Below are positions 1 through 11,904 of a DNA stretch of 64,000 nt, one piece after another. The DNA is taken from NCBI GenBank assembly GCA_023078555.1, contig CM041203.1, positions 5,416,538 to 5,480,537 on the forward strand, in the 5' to 3' direction. The stretch is from Ulva prolifera. Its lineage: Eukaryota; Chlorophyta; Ulvophyceae; Ulvales; Ulvaceae. Both the position numbers and the translations under genes were made by a program. A model generated the notes under the pieces. The model was not told the origin of the DNA. It worked only from the letters and a program-made list of their open reading frames with translations, and searched no databases. Positions within the stretch are counted from its first letter, which is position 1, and every line of letters starts with the position of its first letter.

Positions 1-1282
1 AGGATACTCAGCATCAGTCATCAATCTCACAGCTACGTCCCTCCACCAACAGACTGAGACATTGCCTGTACCAAGAGCAAGCGTGTGGCTACCACAATTC
101 GATTACAGCTACATCCATGACTACTTCCTGAAGGAAAATGCACACTACTGACGGTAGTCAGGGTTGCAGTCTTAGCTGTGCGTGTGTAACCGCATTCCAT
201 TCCGGCCGATAGGCGCCTGCATAGTCCATCCACAAGGCATCCCACGGCATTAGAACCTGCTGTTCAGCTACATGGGCTCTGCACAAACATGTGTTGTATG
301 GAAATGACCGCTCCAGGTCCCGTCATGCAGCTGGCGTGGGATGCTGTCATTCGCCACTGTAGCAGTGAACTGGCCACGCGATCGGGCCACAGGCCTCGTG
401 GCACTCCTGCCAGTCATGCGCCTCCACGCCGCGGCCGAACAGCCCCCTCCCGCCCTTTCGAAAGAATTTTGCACTTCATTTGCAGAAGGCCTCGCTGCCA
501 TCTACAGGCCACACTCTTCCTGCCTCACAACGCTGAAAGCAAGTCACGATGTTCTTGACAAACCCACATCGCACCATGCCCACAACTGGCACTGGTGCTC
601 TCGGACACCCCTGCCGCTGACGCTGTGCAGCCACAGTCAGTGTCCGAAGTTCAAAATCGACAACAGCAGCTACATTCTATCTACAGCTACCATCAAGCTG
701 CCCCTGGCGCTCGACTTCACACACGCCATCCCCCTCTCGCTTGCACAAAGCCACTTGGCGACAAGGTCTGGAGCATGGCAATCATTCACAGCTCAGCGTT
801 CCACGCGCTTGGACAGCAGCCCTCTCGCCGCTGCAGAAGGGTTGAGTAAGAATATGCGGTGGACCGGGGCGGGCATCCCTGCCATTCGCACACGCGCGCT
901 TGCACGCCAGCACAGCCGGTACCCGCATCACCCCAGCACAGCTGTGCTGCCACACATCGACGCGCCCACTGCGCGGAACTCCACATGCATTCAAAAACAT
1001 GCGGCCACATCGCTGCCGGCTCTACGCAAACGCCTCCAGACGGCGTGTCGATGACTCCCCACTAATAGCTCATGTGAGCAACACCAGGCACAGCGGCAGG
1101 CCGCGTGGCGCACATCCCGGCGGCACGAACTAGGATGCGCTCCGGCACAGCGCAGCCGATATCACACCGCCCCTCTCCCTCCCCGCTCCCTCCCTCTTGT
1201 CTGCAGCACACACCACAGGGGCGCAGCATCTCAGACCTCACACCCCAGCGCGAGACGGGCAACCACCCCGTCGCCTTCGCTC
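1..1282. other. Left-edge stretch without a recognised gene
   Basis: A 237-codon plus-strand frame beginning with ATG is open at 341-1054, but its product has no motif I recognise, its composition is Cys/His/Ser-rich and two other frames are also open, so I do not call it a gene. It could hold 3' exons of a gene starting outside the window. The last 200 bases are probably the 3' flank of the minus-strand hydrolase. Confidence 0.3.
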
Positions 1283-2290
1283 TCACGCGGCCGGCCCGGC
1301 CTGCGCGTACGACCGCTGGATCGCGCGCACGTCGTCCCGGTGCCCGAACGCGAGGGCCATGATGTCCAGCAGCCCGCGGGGGTTGTCCGTGTGCACCCAG
1401 TGGCCCGCATCGCGCAGCAGGTGCACCGCGTGGCCGAGCGCCGTGATGCGCTCCGCGTCGCCGCCGCTCCACCGGAACGAGCTGTGCTCGGCGCGCACAA
1501 AGTGCACCGACAGCCCCTGCGGCGGCGCCTGCAGCAGCGGCCAGTGGGACTTGTGCTCGTACGACTCGTACATCGAGGCGATGCCGTCGAGGTCGAAGGC
1601 CCACACGAGGCTGCCCTCGCCGGCGCCGGTGCCGGGGGCCGGGCGGAGGTTCGTCGCGACCCACCGCGCGATCGGGTCGCTGAAGCCCTCCGCGAGGAGG
1701 CGCTGGATGAGGGCGGAGCGGGTGGAGATCGGGAGGGGCAGGGCGCGGAGGGCGCGGATGAGGTTGCGGGGGTGGTCGCCGTGGGTGGCGGCCGGGGGGG
1801 CGCCGATGGTGCCTGGGATGGTGTCGAGGACCCAGACCGACACGGGGCGCGGGAGGCGCGCGCCGAACTGCTCAGTCATCGAGAGGACGACCTTGCCGCC
1901 GAAGGAGTGGCCGACGAGGGTGTTGGGGAAGATGCGGAGGTGGCGGAGGAGGTGGAGGACGTCGGCTGCGGCGGAGTCGACCGAGGAGGGGCCGAGGACG
2001 TTTTCGAGTGTGGCTGAGGGGCTGTCACCGTGGCTACGGAGGTCCACGAGGAGGACCTGCCAGGCTGGGTGTTCCTGTATGATGAGGGACACAGTGATGT
2101 ATCTTTGAGTCATGTTTCTGTGTGGAGTTGAGCGGAGGTGGGGGAGGGAGTGGGTGGACATGAGGTGTGGGATTGGTACCTGGAGGAGCATGCGGGTGAA
2201 GGACTTGAGGTTGCGCTTGTTTCCGAGGATGCCATGGACGAGGACGGCGGTGGGAGGTGGTTTGCTGGTTGACTGTGTGCACCACTTAGC
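1283..2290 (-). CDS. Alpha/beta hydrolase, ABHD11-like (3' exons; 5' end unresolved)
   Basis: Serine hydrolase of the alpha/beta-hydrolase fold, closest in motif pattern to ABHD11/YbfF-type esterases; substrate not predictable. Two exons are clear: complement(2180-2290), 37 codons with the oxyanion-side segment VLVHGILGNKRN, and complement(1283-2074), 264 codons. Their join restores a motif reading QEHPAWQVLLVDLRSHGDS. The nucleophile elbow GHSFGG lies near 1894-1914 and the catalytic histidine in DAGHWVHTDNP near 1379-1411. The intron 2075-2179 (GT-AG on the minus strand) is 105 bp, a multiple of three without a stop, so the retained form also stays open. An acceptor at 2290/2291 shows at least one upstream exon. 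It should carry the start and perhaps a transit peptide, but I could not place it; the frame is open to 2572. Family assignment is firm, exact N terminus is not. Confidence 0.82.
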   Translation of the reverse strand, partial: AKWCTQSTSKPPPTAVLVHGILGNKRNLKSFTRMLLQVPIPHLMSTHSLPHLRSTPHRNMTQRYITVSLIIQEHPAWQVLLVDLRSHGDSPSATLENVLGPSSVDSAAADVLHLLRHLRIFPNTLVGHSFGGKVVLSMTEQFGARLPRPVSVWVLDTIPGTIGAPPAATHGDHPRNLIRALRALPLPISTRSALIQRLLAEGFSDPIARWVATNLRPAPGTGAGEGSLVWAFDLDGIASMYESYEHKSHWPLLQAPPQGLSVHFVRAEHSSFRWSGGDAERITALGHAVHLLRDAGHWVHTDNPRGLLDIMALAFGHRDDVRAIQRSYAQAGPAA

Positions 2291-2572
2291 CTGTATGCAG
2301 ATCAACATTGTTAGCGTCAGATGCAGGTGATGCGATGTGGGCCATGCGGAGCGTGGGTCGAGATGTGGTCCGGCTGCAGTACGCCGAGCTGTTGGCAAGG
2401 GCCAGCGAGCAGCGCCGCACGCGAGGCCAACAACTTGAATACTTCCGCCCAGAATTGCATGGGTCGACTGCAAAGGGGTACACTGGCCGGAAAAGCGGTT
2501 ACTTTTGCACCGTCGGCATGCGCACGAAGGGGCGCACCAGTGGACCTTGCTCCAGCTCATATGCCTGCACAA

Positions 2573-3798
2573 GCCTTCCAGTCACGGGCATCAAACATTT
2601 CTGCCTTCACGTTTACACCGAAAATCGGTGTTCTGCCTGCAGTCTCCGTGCGGCTTTATCGAGTTCCGGTGTGCAACAACCGATGTCGACAGGGCTCGGA
2701 CACATCAGTATGACGGTGCATGCGCGATACGTTGACGGAACAGCAGCATAAAAGTTATACAGTCCAGATGTACGCGCAATCTGAGCATGCTACAATCCAA
2801 TGTTCGCGGGATGACAGCAGGGGTCCGGGCCGCACCAGGAGCGGCTGCGAATTTGGAGACGCGGGTAGTCTCGGCTTTGTCGGTACCGACTGCGGAAGTG
2901 CCATAGTCATGGCAGGCCAGTAGTTCGGCTTCTTGAGTTGGTCATAGGTGAGAGACTGCGCAGGTTTTGACGAAGTTCCAAACACCCTCTGGAATGGTTG
3001 GACGGGCCTTGCCTGTGCAAACTGAGACCGAGCACGGAGCATCTACAAGCATGCAATTGACGCTTTTGCGGCTGCCCGATGCGGAACATGATGCCATGAA
3101 TAGCGCAGCTAGTAAAAGGGGACAATACGCACATCCCCGTTTGCCGACGTAAAGCCACCACGGAAAGGAGAAAACCAGGAAGGCTTCAGCTGTTTGACTG
3201 GGTTAAGGGCTCTCTGGATGTGTGCCGGCACCATATCAATCGTCAACGGGCTGCACAAACGTGGCACAGCCATCCTCGCAAGATGACACGCTTCACACCC
3301 ACTCCAGGACCATTGCTCTAGTTCATTCAAGACAATTCAAAACTGAAGTAAGGCGATACCGCAACACAAGCATGGCAGAGGTGTACAGATTCGCGAAGGC
3401 AGCGCGGGCTTCAGCTGCAGGCAGTCGAGACGAGATTGCGCGGGTGGCCGTGAACCGGACCATTCGTCTGCATGTGTGCAACGTCGAAAGCGACGGGCAT
3501 CGTGATTCATTGCGCATGCATCATTGCGCAAAGTGTCGTTCCTGCACAAGGACAAAAGAAACCTGAAGCGCGGACCTCTATGGTCTACACACGCTACGTT
3601 ATGTCTGCCGATCTGGCAGTTGGAGTTGTGGCGTGTTCAGAAGCAGGGCATGTCCGCGATACCAGACAGTCCTCATCGCTTTGATCCAGCGTTGCAATCT
3701 AGATCGCATCCTGCTCAAATTGGTGCTTGGATACTGTATCATGCTCGCATGATGCTGTAACGGGGTACGTTGCAGTGATAGCTGTGCAGTTTACATTA
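2573..3798. other. No gene recognised
   Basis: Lower-GC sequence with only short frames on both strands and no motif I recognise. It may include the 5' exon and promoter of the minus-strand hydrolase to its left. Confidence 0.4.
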
Positions 3799-3806
3799 TG
3801 GCACCA

Positions 3807-6691
3807 CCACTGGGTGATCAAAGAACTCTTCCGGACTTAGTTTCCGCAATATCAGCAGCAGGTCGGGCTCTGATGAACATGCCGTCGTCAACTCGTCTGC
3901 CGGACCTGGTGATGATCTCTCCAGCACGATTACAGGCGTCGACGATGGTATTCAAGCAAGCTTCTCGGACGCCTTGAGGGCGTTAGAAAGCTTCTCCCTC
4001 GATGGCCCGGACAGTGGCTCCGTTCCGGGCGAATGCTCTGGCATTGCTGGAAATGTGGTTCACCCGAGCAGGCAAACGCACAAGACAGGCATTCTTGATG
4101 GCTCCAAGGAGGAGCTGCAGCGGCGAATTGTGCAATCTGCCAGCATAGTGCGAAAGCTATTCGGCCAGAAAACATGCCTGGAATCAAGAGTGAAGCAATT
4201 AGAGAAAGAGATCGCCTCTGTACGAACCAGCCATACTGCGCTTCAACAAGCACATATTGCATGTATGTACCCATCCTGTTGGGCCCACTGGGATACGTAC
4301 GTTCATGCCTCTGTCCCTGGTCATGGTGCTCACATCTGCTGTGCAGCAACGCAATCAACCTGTCCACTCACAAGTTGCAATAGAGGCTGTGGAGCAACCA
4401 GTCGTGGCAGCAGCAAGCACACAAGACCTTCTGCACAGAAAGGACGCTGTTATCGATGAGCTACAATCTGCACTTCAGAGCAGTCAACGGCAAACGGCGC
4501 TGCTGCGAGGCGCACTGCGGAGCAAGGACAGAATCAATGGCGGGCACAGTGCTGATGTGGCTGGATGTCGCCAGCAAGCCACAAGTGCAGGAAAATTGGC
4601 TCAGCGTGGTACCGCTCTCGACAACACCCTGTTACTGAGCTGGGTGTGCTTGCCTTTGCTGTCAGTGGCTGCCCACCAATGTGGCTGCATTCGTGGTCTG
4701 ATGGGAGACATACATTAAGCAGACAGCGAACAGAAGCCCGTACGGAGGCGAACTGTGAGATTGCAGATGCATCCGACTCGAGGCGCCTGAAGCAGCTGCA
4801 GCGTGATTACCGTCTCCTGCTTGACAGGTGTGCTGTCTTTGTGAAAACGCGGTGCCGGCCGCTATGGTTGCCGTTGCCTGCTTGACAGGTGTGCTGTCTT
4901 TGTGAAAACGCGGTGCCGGCCGCTATGGTCGCCGTTGCCTGCTTGCTTCCCGAGGCAGTCCAAAGCATTTGTTTCTCACTCGACGATCCTGTTGCATTGC
5001 CTGACGCACGTCTCTCTCATTCACGCCTCAATGGCCACAGACTGTACATGCTTTCATGCATGCTGGAGCCACAGCTCGGCAGCAGCATTCGAAAGCCCAC
5101 AGTCATGCTGTCATACCAGCACTGTAAGTGCGTTTGTCATCACAGAGTTCTTGCACACTCCCACTTCCACTCCACCGTATCTCCGGTCAGAGCTGTATTC
5201 AGACAGTCCGTCTCAGTCGAGCAAGCCCGCCACAGAGTCCTGTTGATGTCAATGTCCTCTTCAGGATACGGCTCAGTACATTCAGATGTGCTTTACTGTA
5301 CAGCACGCACTGCAGCACGGCCACTGATCAGGTCCCTGGGTGCAGCAAGATCAGCAAGCTGGCAGACCGCGCCGAGGGCGATGCGATGCGGCTGCTCAAG
5401 ACGATGCAGGCTCGACTGGCTGCCTGTGCGGAGGAGAGTGAAGCGCAAGCAGCCCTGCTGAGTGGCCGGCTGGCTGAACTCGAGAGGGCACAGGCGGACT
5501 GGTCTGCCTCCACCTCATCTACACGGCTGGTCCCGCATTTGTCTATGTCCCCCTTGGCACAGCTAGTCCCGGACCTGTTGATGTCTTCATCTACACAACT
5601 GGTACAGGAGATGCCGGTGCCCCAATGGACATGGCTATGTTACCATGCGGCATATATGGTCCCGGTCATTCGGAGTCGTCATTGTGCTTTCAGGATACGG
5701 CTCAGTAAATTTAAGTGTTCATTACTGTTACCATGCTGCTCGGCTCAGCCCTCTGTGCTGTCATGTCATGCTGCCATCAACCTGTCTACAAGCAGCGCAC
5801 ACCGTGTGGCCTGGCAAAAGGGCCTTTGAACACACCAGCAACAAGTCTGGATCCTGTACCGGGGGCTAGGCCCACTGCACAAGCTGGTGCCAAGAAGGGT
5901 CCATGCAACGACAGCTCGTTAGCTTGACTCGTTTTGTGCACAGGCCCAGGTTTGGGCCCGTGATGGTACGTGTGTGGGCGCGGGATCACACATAGTGCGC
6001 GGGGACAGTGACACGCCGACCAATGCATGGCAGGTGTTCACACCCGATGCCTGTATTCTTGAGCTCGTGGTGCAGGTATGTGGAGCGGAGGCTGCTGCAG
6101 GAGGCGCACGCGGGCCTGCAGGCGCAACACGCGGCGCTGCAGGCGCGCCTCCGGAAGCAGGAGACTCTGGCCGCTGCTGCAGGCGGGCCGTGAGGCCCGC
6201 GTGGCTACCGGTGGCTTCCACAAGAGCGATGGCCTTGGAACAGCTCGTGTTACAAGGACATAGACGGAGTGGCCGGTAGCACCGCCAGGGCGACTAGGGC
6301 CTAGGAGGAGCGTGTGCGTGTCTGTGTTTTGAGCAGGAATGGCACATGGGTATGGCATGCCCGGGCGATGGATGCCATGTTGGACGGAACCTGGGGAGAG
6401 GCAGCGGAGCGAAATCACTCTGATTCGGCAGACATGGCGGAACATGGGAGACACAGCGATCGCATTATGGCGCCGTTGTGGAGGGTTTCTGGACTGCTGT
6501 ATTGACACATTGGCTAACAGAGCAGGGCAAGGGCATGGATTCGTTGTTCTGGTTTGTCATGTGCTGACAGTCTTGCCACGAGCAAGGCACGGACAGAAGT
6601 CCAGCGCGCCACATCCCGACAGGAGCACTGCTGTGCAAGGATGCAGGGTCTGCATGACACGCCAGAGACCTGGTTGGAACAGTATGGAGCT
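3807..6691 (+). CDS. Multi-exon coiled-coil protein (partial model)
   Basis: I do not recognise a family. Successive plus-strand segments encode heptad-rich, charged helices that look like exons of one gene. About 3807-4262 contains KEELQRRIVQSASIVRKLF and LESRVKQLEKEIASVRT. From 4347, after a TGCAG acceptor, comes DLLHRKDAVIDELQSALQSS. About 4725-4827 gives RRLKQLQRDYRLLLDR. About 5340-5510 gives ISKLADRAEGDAMRLLKTMQ and RLAELERAQADW. About 6075-6180 gives YVERRLLQEAHAGLQAQHAA. A segment ending at 6691 reads DTPETWLEQYGA and is followed by a strong GTAAGT donor. Phases at several junctions could not be made consistent, so exon borders, start and stop are unresolved, and the span may hold more than one gene or a decaying one. 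A structural or cytoskeletal role is only a guess from the coiled coils. Confidence 0.4.
4821..4942 (+). repeat. 61-bp tandem duplication across a splice donor
   Basis: 4821-4881 and 4882-4942 are the same 61-bp unit with one difference (TTG versus TCG near the end). The unit begins TTGACAGGTGTGC, so the candidate donor GACAG|GTGTGC of the coiled-coil gene is present twice. Confidence 0.9.
5520..5625 (+). repeat. Imperfect 36-bp (12-residue) repeats
   Basis: One frame reads STRLVPHLSMSP, LAQLVPDLLMSS, STQLVQEMPV in succession, an imperfect 12-residue repeat between two coiled-coil segments. Whether it is translated is not known. A further repeated word, TCAGGATACGGCTCAGTA, occurs at about 5262 and again at about 5691. 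Confidence 0.5.
6249..6290 (-). mobile_element. Family A retroposon copy, diverged
   Basis: Matches the family A terminal block (TGTTACAAGGACA, then GGCCGGTAGCACCGCC). No clear target duplication is visible. Sense strand is taken as the one ending CTTTGTCCTTGTAA, hence minus here. Confidence 0.5.
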
Positions 6692-6715
6692 GTAAGTGAT
6701 GAATGGTGTTGTGTG

Positions 6716-6811
6716 TTACAAGGACAAAGCAAGCGAGGCAGGTAGCACCGCAAGCAAGAAGCAGGGGAAACGCACACCACGCAGCAAGCCACACCACGCA
6801 GCAAGCCACAC
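6716..6811 (-). mobile_element. Family A short retroposon, 96 bp, with target duplication
   Basis: The insert begins TTACAAGGACAAAGCAAG and continues with GGCAGGTAGCACCGC. It is flanked by an exact 15-bp direct repeat, GAATGGTGTTGTGTG, at 6701-6715 and 6812-6826. The interior holds a 20-bp tandem motif built on CACGCAGCAAGCCACAC. The insertion lies just downstream of the GTAAGT donor that closes the last coiled-coil segment. Confidence 0.85.
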
Positions 6812-6826
6812 GAATGGTGTTGTGTG

Positions 6827-8747
6827 AGTCGTTTGCAAGCTCCTCAGTGTGAATCCTGGCCAGAACCTGGGCATCGTGGTTGTGTGCTTGGTCTTGGACT
6901 TCCAGAAAGCGGTGTGGCCCTTCACAAGATACCAAGTTGCCAAGATTGATGCATGCAGTATAAACTGCTCAATTGCTTTTGCGTTTGCTAGATAATAAAC
7001 AAAAAGTGGGCCTTCAGAGCTGTGAGCCTAATTGGAACCTGACACCACTGGTGAAGTGAATGGCTTCTTACTAATACTAGTAGCTACATCAGTGCGCTTT
7101 GTAGAAGGACTGCCTAGACCATGGCAACAGCCTCATGCAGCAACGACTTAAACTTCATCTCTTCTTCATTGATATCAAGGACCAATCAGGTGGATTGACA
7201 TTCCACATAGAGATCAGTGGACAAAAGAAAGTCCATCGCCCTGTAGATTTTGGTGACGTTCTGGCGATGACGCATGCAGTGCTGTGCCTGCGTAGCTACG
7301 ACCAGCTCTTGGTGGCGAAGGGTGACCTCTTGCCGATGGGGTGAATTGTGAATCGACGGCCTGGCTAGCCATGTGGGCAGGTTGAACAACACAACCACCA
7401 GGCTTGATCGTGCCGGATGGAAGCAATCTCATTTCCGAGGTAACGCTCGTTTACAGCGGCTGTACGTGCCCAGGATGACGCACAATGTGAACAGCTTTTC
7501 TCTCGACACGGACGAGGGTCGTATGCCCACGTTGGCACAGAGCTCGTAGAAAAGAAAAATTGCTGAGCCATATGGTCATTGCTGCAAAGCTTTGCTGCAT
7601 TCCTGCGGTTGCTATCGGACCGTCGTGGATTGCCGCTGAGGTGTAACGTCAACCAGGCGCCCGGTGTGCTGTCACCTACTTTGATCTGGCGGCAGTACAG
7701 CATGGAAGCATTCATACAACGCCCTCATATGCGCTTTATATGCCTGGCTAGCAGTTTTGATCTTGTGATATCTCTCAATTGGCGCACGCCTTTAGCAAAG
7801 CCGCGGCCCTGTGCTTGAACTGCTCGCCCATTGGCGTGTATAAACACGCACAGAGTCTCATGTCGTCAATTATAGCATGCCATGGGCACGCAACTGTAGT
7901 CTACAATAGTCAGAATGACCTGACTAGTGTACGAGCGTCAGGGGAAAGCGCAAAACGACATAGCGTCGGAAACGCACAGAGATCCGGACGATCACCTGGC
8001 AGTATACAAACATGGCCATGTCGTGGTCAGGTGCAGGTGTCGAGATGGATTCGCTGTGGGCGACGACGCTGCTCAGGCACATGTTGAGGAACGCTTCCGA
8101 GTCTGCCTATATTGACTCGGCACACACCAGCCTGTGCCAGGACGGCACATGGCCATCGAATGGGGCACAGCGACCCTCCTTCGAATCCGCAGAGTCAACC
8201 GAACACATTTCGTCTATATCCGGCGGAGACGGCAGCCATCTAGATGCGTCAGGTGCGAGAGCGCTCCTGTTCCGCTGAGCACACACCTGATGCTGACGCA
8301 CCTGTCAGCGGCAAGTCATTACCGCGTTGCATCATCGCAGATATGTTTCTATCACATCGATGCTGCACTTCGGGTACTAAGTCTGGGTTGCAACGTCGAC
8401 GGCATGACTGGTCCTGCTGGAATGCGCAAGGCGCGCGCGTACCCATTCCCTCATGATGTTGGCTGCACCAAACGAGGCATTTGCTACGTTTTATGAAAGC
8501 TAAAGCATGCTCCACGCCAGCTACGCAGCCTGGCGTCTGCGTCGTACAGCCAGCCCTACACACGTCGCTGTTCCCGACCCGTCGCAAGGCCTTGCCCCAA
8601 CAACCTACTGTTGTGAGGCTGTGCATCCCTTCACCAACTCGCTAGATAACAGCCCGCTGTTCTGGAGTCGTCCTAGGCCCAGGCTTGAAAATCCCGTGCG
8701 GTCTGGAATACACAGAATCACCCAACGCCAGCAACGGCCATCCCACC
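6827..8747. other. No gene recognised
   Basis: Short frames only on both strands (for example 7135-7344 plus and 7365-7715 minus), none with a recognisable domain or convincing splice sites. The stretch 8640-8747 is the probable 5' flank of the BTB-like gene. Confidence 0.4.
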
Positions 8748-11466
8748 ATGCACCACAGCCCCTGGCCCCCCCCCTCGCCGGTGACCACCCCGAATACTGC
8801 AGGCCAGCCAAGCCAGGACACACCCCCTAGACCCCCACTGCGGCCCCCGCCCGCCACCCCACAACCCCCCACTGGGGTGCCCCCACATGCCTGCGCACAT
8901 GCCGCCGGCAAGTGCGCGGCCGCCGAGTGCTGCTGCGCCACCTCCGGTGCCGCCTCAAGCGGCGACGAGGACGACGCGCACAGCACGCACGCCGCGCAGC
9001 ACAGCCTGCGCCTGGACACGCTGTTCCCTACCAACGCGGCCAAGGTCGATGCGCGGGCGAGGGACATCTTCCTGGCGGAGGAGGAGGAGGCAAAGGAGAT
9101 GGTGCGCCCCCCTCCCTGACACACCGTGAGACAATGCGAGCGCTTGTAGCCGCATTTGGTCTTGGAGAAAGGGTGGCACAGGTTGGTCACTTCGCCTCGG
9201 CTTTGCAGCCGTGCCATGGTGTACGAGAAGTGGATGCAGACATCCCCATGCACAATCGTGCCAGTGCGCGCGATCTCGGGCAGTGGTATGAACATTTCAA
9301 TTAAGCAGTCATGCAGCAAATGTCGGACTGGGTATGTGTGTTGAGCGCTGGGCGTGTATGCACAGGTGGTGGGGTTTATGAACGATACGCACCTGTTGCT
9401 GCCGCCGGTCGTCAGCTTCCGGGGCGTCGATGGGGCCGTCACCATCTACCGCCTCGCCGCCTTCACCGGCACCCGCTTCTTCCGCTCCTGCGCGCTCCTC
9501 CCCTCCCCGCCCGACCCCGGCCTCCCCAGCAGCCCCCTCTCCCGAACCCCCGCGGACGCGGCGGCGGCGTCGCCGCCGCGCCGTGGCAGCGGCCGGAGCC
9601 GCGGCGGCGCCGCGGCGGCGGCCGCCGCAGGCGGCTGCGGCTCGCCGCCGTCACGCGAGCTGCCGCAGCCGCCGCCACTGCCACAGATGCGCGAGGTGGA
9701 GGTCGCAGAGTGTGAGCCGGCGACGCTGGGCTGCCTGCTGCGGATCGTGGAGAGCCGCGCGGTGCCGGCGGTGACGCTGCGGCAGGCGACGCAGCTGTTT
9801 GCGGCGGCGCAGTACTGCCTCGCCGAGCCGCTGCAGGAACTCCTGTTCGACTATCTCGCGCCGATGGTGCAGGAGCTCACGGCGAAGGAGGTGCGCCCTC
9901 CCGCCCCTTGCAGCTCCGCAGTTCCGCCGCCACAGTGCAGATCACGCGTCTGCACCCTGTTCTGGACACTCACGACACCTGCGGTGACGTGCTGCTGCCC
10001 ACGGCATGTCGCTCCACTTGGCCCCCACCCGGCTCGCTGGTGAGCCAGCATTGAATGATCAACGCTGCGTTGAAAACAAATGCAATTGTAATGATGAAGT
10101 ACAGGTGGTGTGGCTACTCGCGGGTGTGCTCCGTGCGTGCAGCAAGCCTGGGGACCCCCTCTGCTGCGCAGACCGCATCCTCGTGCTCGCCTCGTCCTGC
10201 GCCGCCTTCACCACCGCGCCGTCCGATGGCACCCCCGGCCACGCGACCTCGCGCAACCGCCCCGCCCCCACCACCTGGCCCGACCCCCCCGGCCCGCACC
10301 CCTCCTCCGCCTCCCCCCCACTATCCGCCTCCCCCCAACCCACCCACCCGCGTCCCCGGACCCCTGTACCCACAGAAACCCCCCGGTGGACGTCCCCCAG
10401 CCCAGCCGTGAATGTGGCTGGAGGCGGCGATGACACGGGCGCGGACGCCGCGCTGGCTGCGCTGGAGCTCGCCCGCTTCGCGCAGATGCTCCTCTCGCCC
10501 CTCGACGAACAGTTCACCGAGGCGCTGCTGCTGCTGTGCTCGAGCGCTGAAGTGCCGGGGTGGCTCCGCGCCGCGTGCCTCATCTCCGCATGCATGAGCG
10601 TCCGCTCCTCCCCCCCCTCCGACGCCAACGTCACCCGCGCCATGCTCGCATCCGAGCACGTCCTCTTCAGCCTCTCGGAAGACCCACGCATGTCGCCGAT
10701 GCATGCGACCGGCCGTGGCGCCGGCGCCGGCGCGCTCCTGCAGCAGCTCCTCTCGGAGGCATGCATGCAGCCGCTGCATTCGCCGCAGAGCGAGATGCTG
10801 TCCGCGGTCGTGCTCCATGCGGCGATGAACGCAGCAGCCGCCGGCCAGCGGCGGCCGCAGACCCTGTGCATGCGCCGCCTCCTCGCCGCGGACCCCGCGC
10901 ACCCAGACCTCTTCTCCCTCCCCCTCGGCGTCCCCGGCCGCGCCCTCCTCATCTGCAAGGTGACCATCCCCCGCGGCACCAACCACGTCAAATCCCGCGT
11001 CCTCCACGGCTGGTCCCTCAACATCAAAGAAACGCCAGAGGTCGAGGTCTCGAAACGCCCCGGCGCGTGGCTCCCCGTCAGCCTCTTCCTCCAGAACCAC
11101 CTCCCGATGACGCGCAAAGCCTCCGTCATCGTCGGCCTGCTCCCTGGCCCCCCAGACGGCGGCGAGGGGGTCCCCGGGGAGGCCCGCGCTGAGGAACACA
11201 TCGACTTCATGCGTGCGCTGCAGCAGCGCTGCACGGCGGAGGACTTGTTGGACGTCGAGGGCACGATGCCGCTGACGTGGCCGCTGCTGATGGAGGCGCT
11301 GCAGGAGGTCGTGTTTGCGGAGCCGCACGTGTGCTGGGGGTACAGCACGCTGCGCATGCCGCCGGAGCAGCAGCGGCTGGTGAAGCGGTGCTGCCAGGCG
11401 GTGAATGTGCAGGAGTGGGGCGGCCGGGTCGCGTACGCGTTTGCATGCGTGCAGAACACGCCGTGA
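8748..11466 (+). CDS. BTB-like domain protein with long low-complexity loops
   Basis: Three-exon model: 8748-9101, 9366-9890 and 10105-11466, all phase 0, about 746 codons. The ATG at 8748 has the context CCCACC and is the first in frame. Exon 1 is Pro/Ala/Cys-rich and ends in an acidic helix. Exon 2 begins VVGFMNDTHLLLPP and ends LTAKE. Between residues rich in Pro, Arg and Gly it carries a BTB/POZ-type second half (CLLRIVESRAVPAV, QLFAAAQYCLAEPLQELL). Exon 3 has a Pro-rich start, a leucine-rich helical part and a C-terminal region with GYSTLRMPPEQQ. BTB proteins usually dimerise and often act as cullin-3 adaptors; that role is inferred only. The first half of the BTB fold is interrupted by about 70 residues of low complexity. 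An extra intron within about 10215-10415 is possible. The 466- and 488-codon frames on the opposite strand are composition shadows. Confidence 0.65.
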
Positions 11467-11781
11467 CGGCGGGGAGCTCTTGAGAGAGCCCGTTCGAGAG
11501 ACGGCGTGGCGCGCTGGCCTGCCCCCTCCGCCTTGCGCGATCGCAGCCGGCAGGAGGGGGCTGGGGTGTGGGGGTGTCTCCCATAGGATACTGGAGATCT
11601 GCCAGTCTATCGACATCTCGAGATCTGCCACAATCTCGCGTCGGCGGGCTCTGCGTAGCATTTGTATTCCGGTTTCATCGTGTTGGGTTTGCGCAATTGT
11701 GGGTCCAGCGCGGTGCATACATACCCGAGGCGCCGCAGCCGGGCGGCGAGCCTGTGGGCGGCGGTGCGGTGCTACGGGCGA

Positions 11782-11904
11782 TGCCAATGACGTGCCACGA
11801 CATCAAGGCACATGAGGCGAAGCTCGTAGTGTCAACGGGGTTGCCAATGACATTGTGCCACGACATCAAGGCACATGAGGCGAAGCTCTTAGTGTAAACG
11901 GGGT
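11782..11904 (+). repeat. Tandem duplication of about 60 bp
   Basis: Two units, each containing TGCCAATGAC, TGCCACGACATCAAGG and CACATGAGGCGAAGCTC, with small differences. It lies about 320 bp downstream of the BTB-like stop codon and may fall in the 3' region of that gene. Confidence 0.85.

Noticed and set aside
1340..2017. Plus-strand 225-codon frame opposite the hydrolase
   Set aside because: Composition shadow (mostly Ala, Arg, Glu, Gly, Val) of the well-supported minus-strand hydrolase exon.
10059..11787. Minus-strand open frames of 466 and 488 codons
   Set aside because: They lie opposite the BTB-like exon 3, are rich in Arg, Ala, Gly and Pro, have no domain pattern, and arise from the codon bias of the plus-strand gene.
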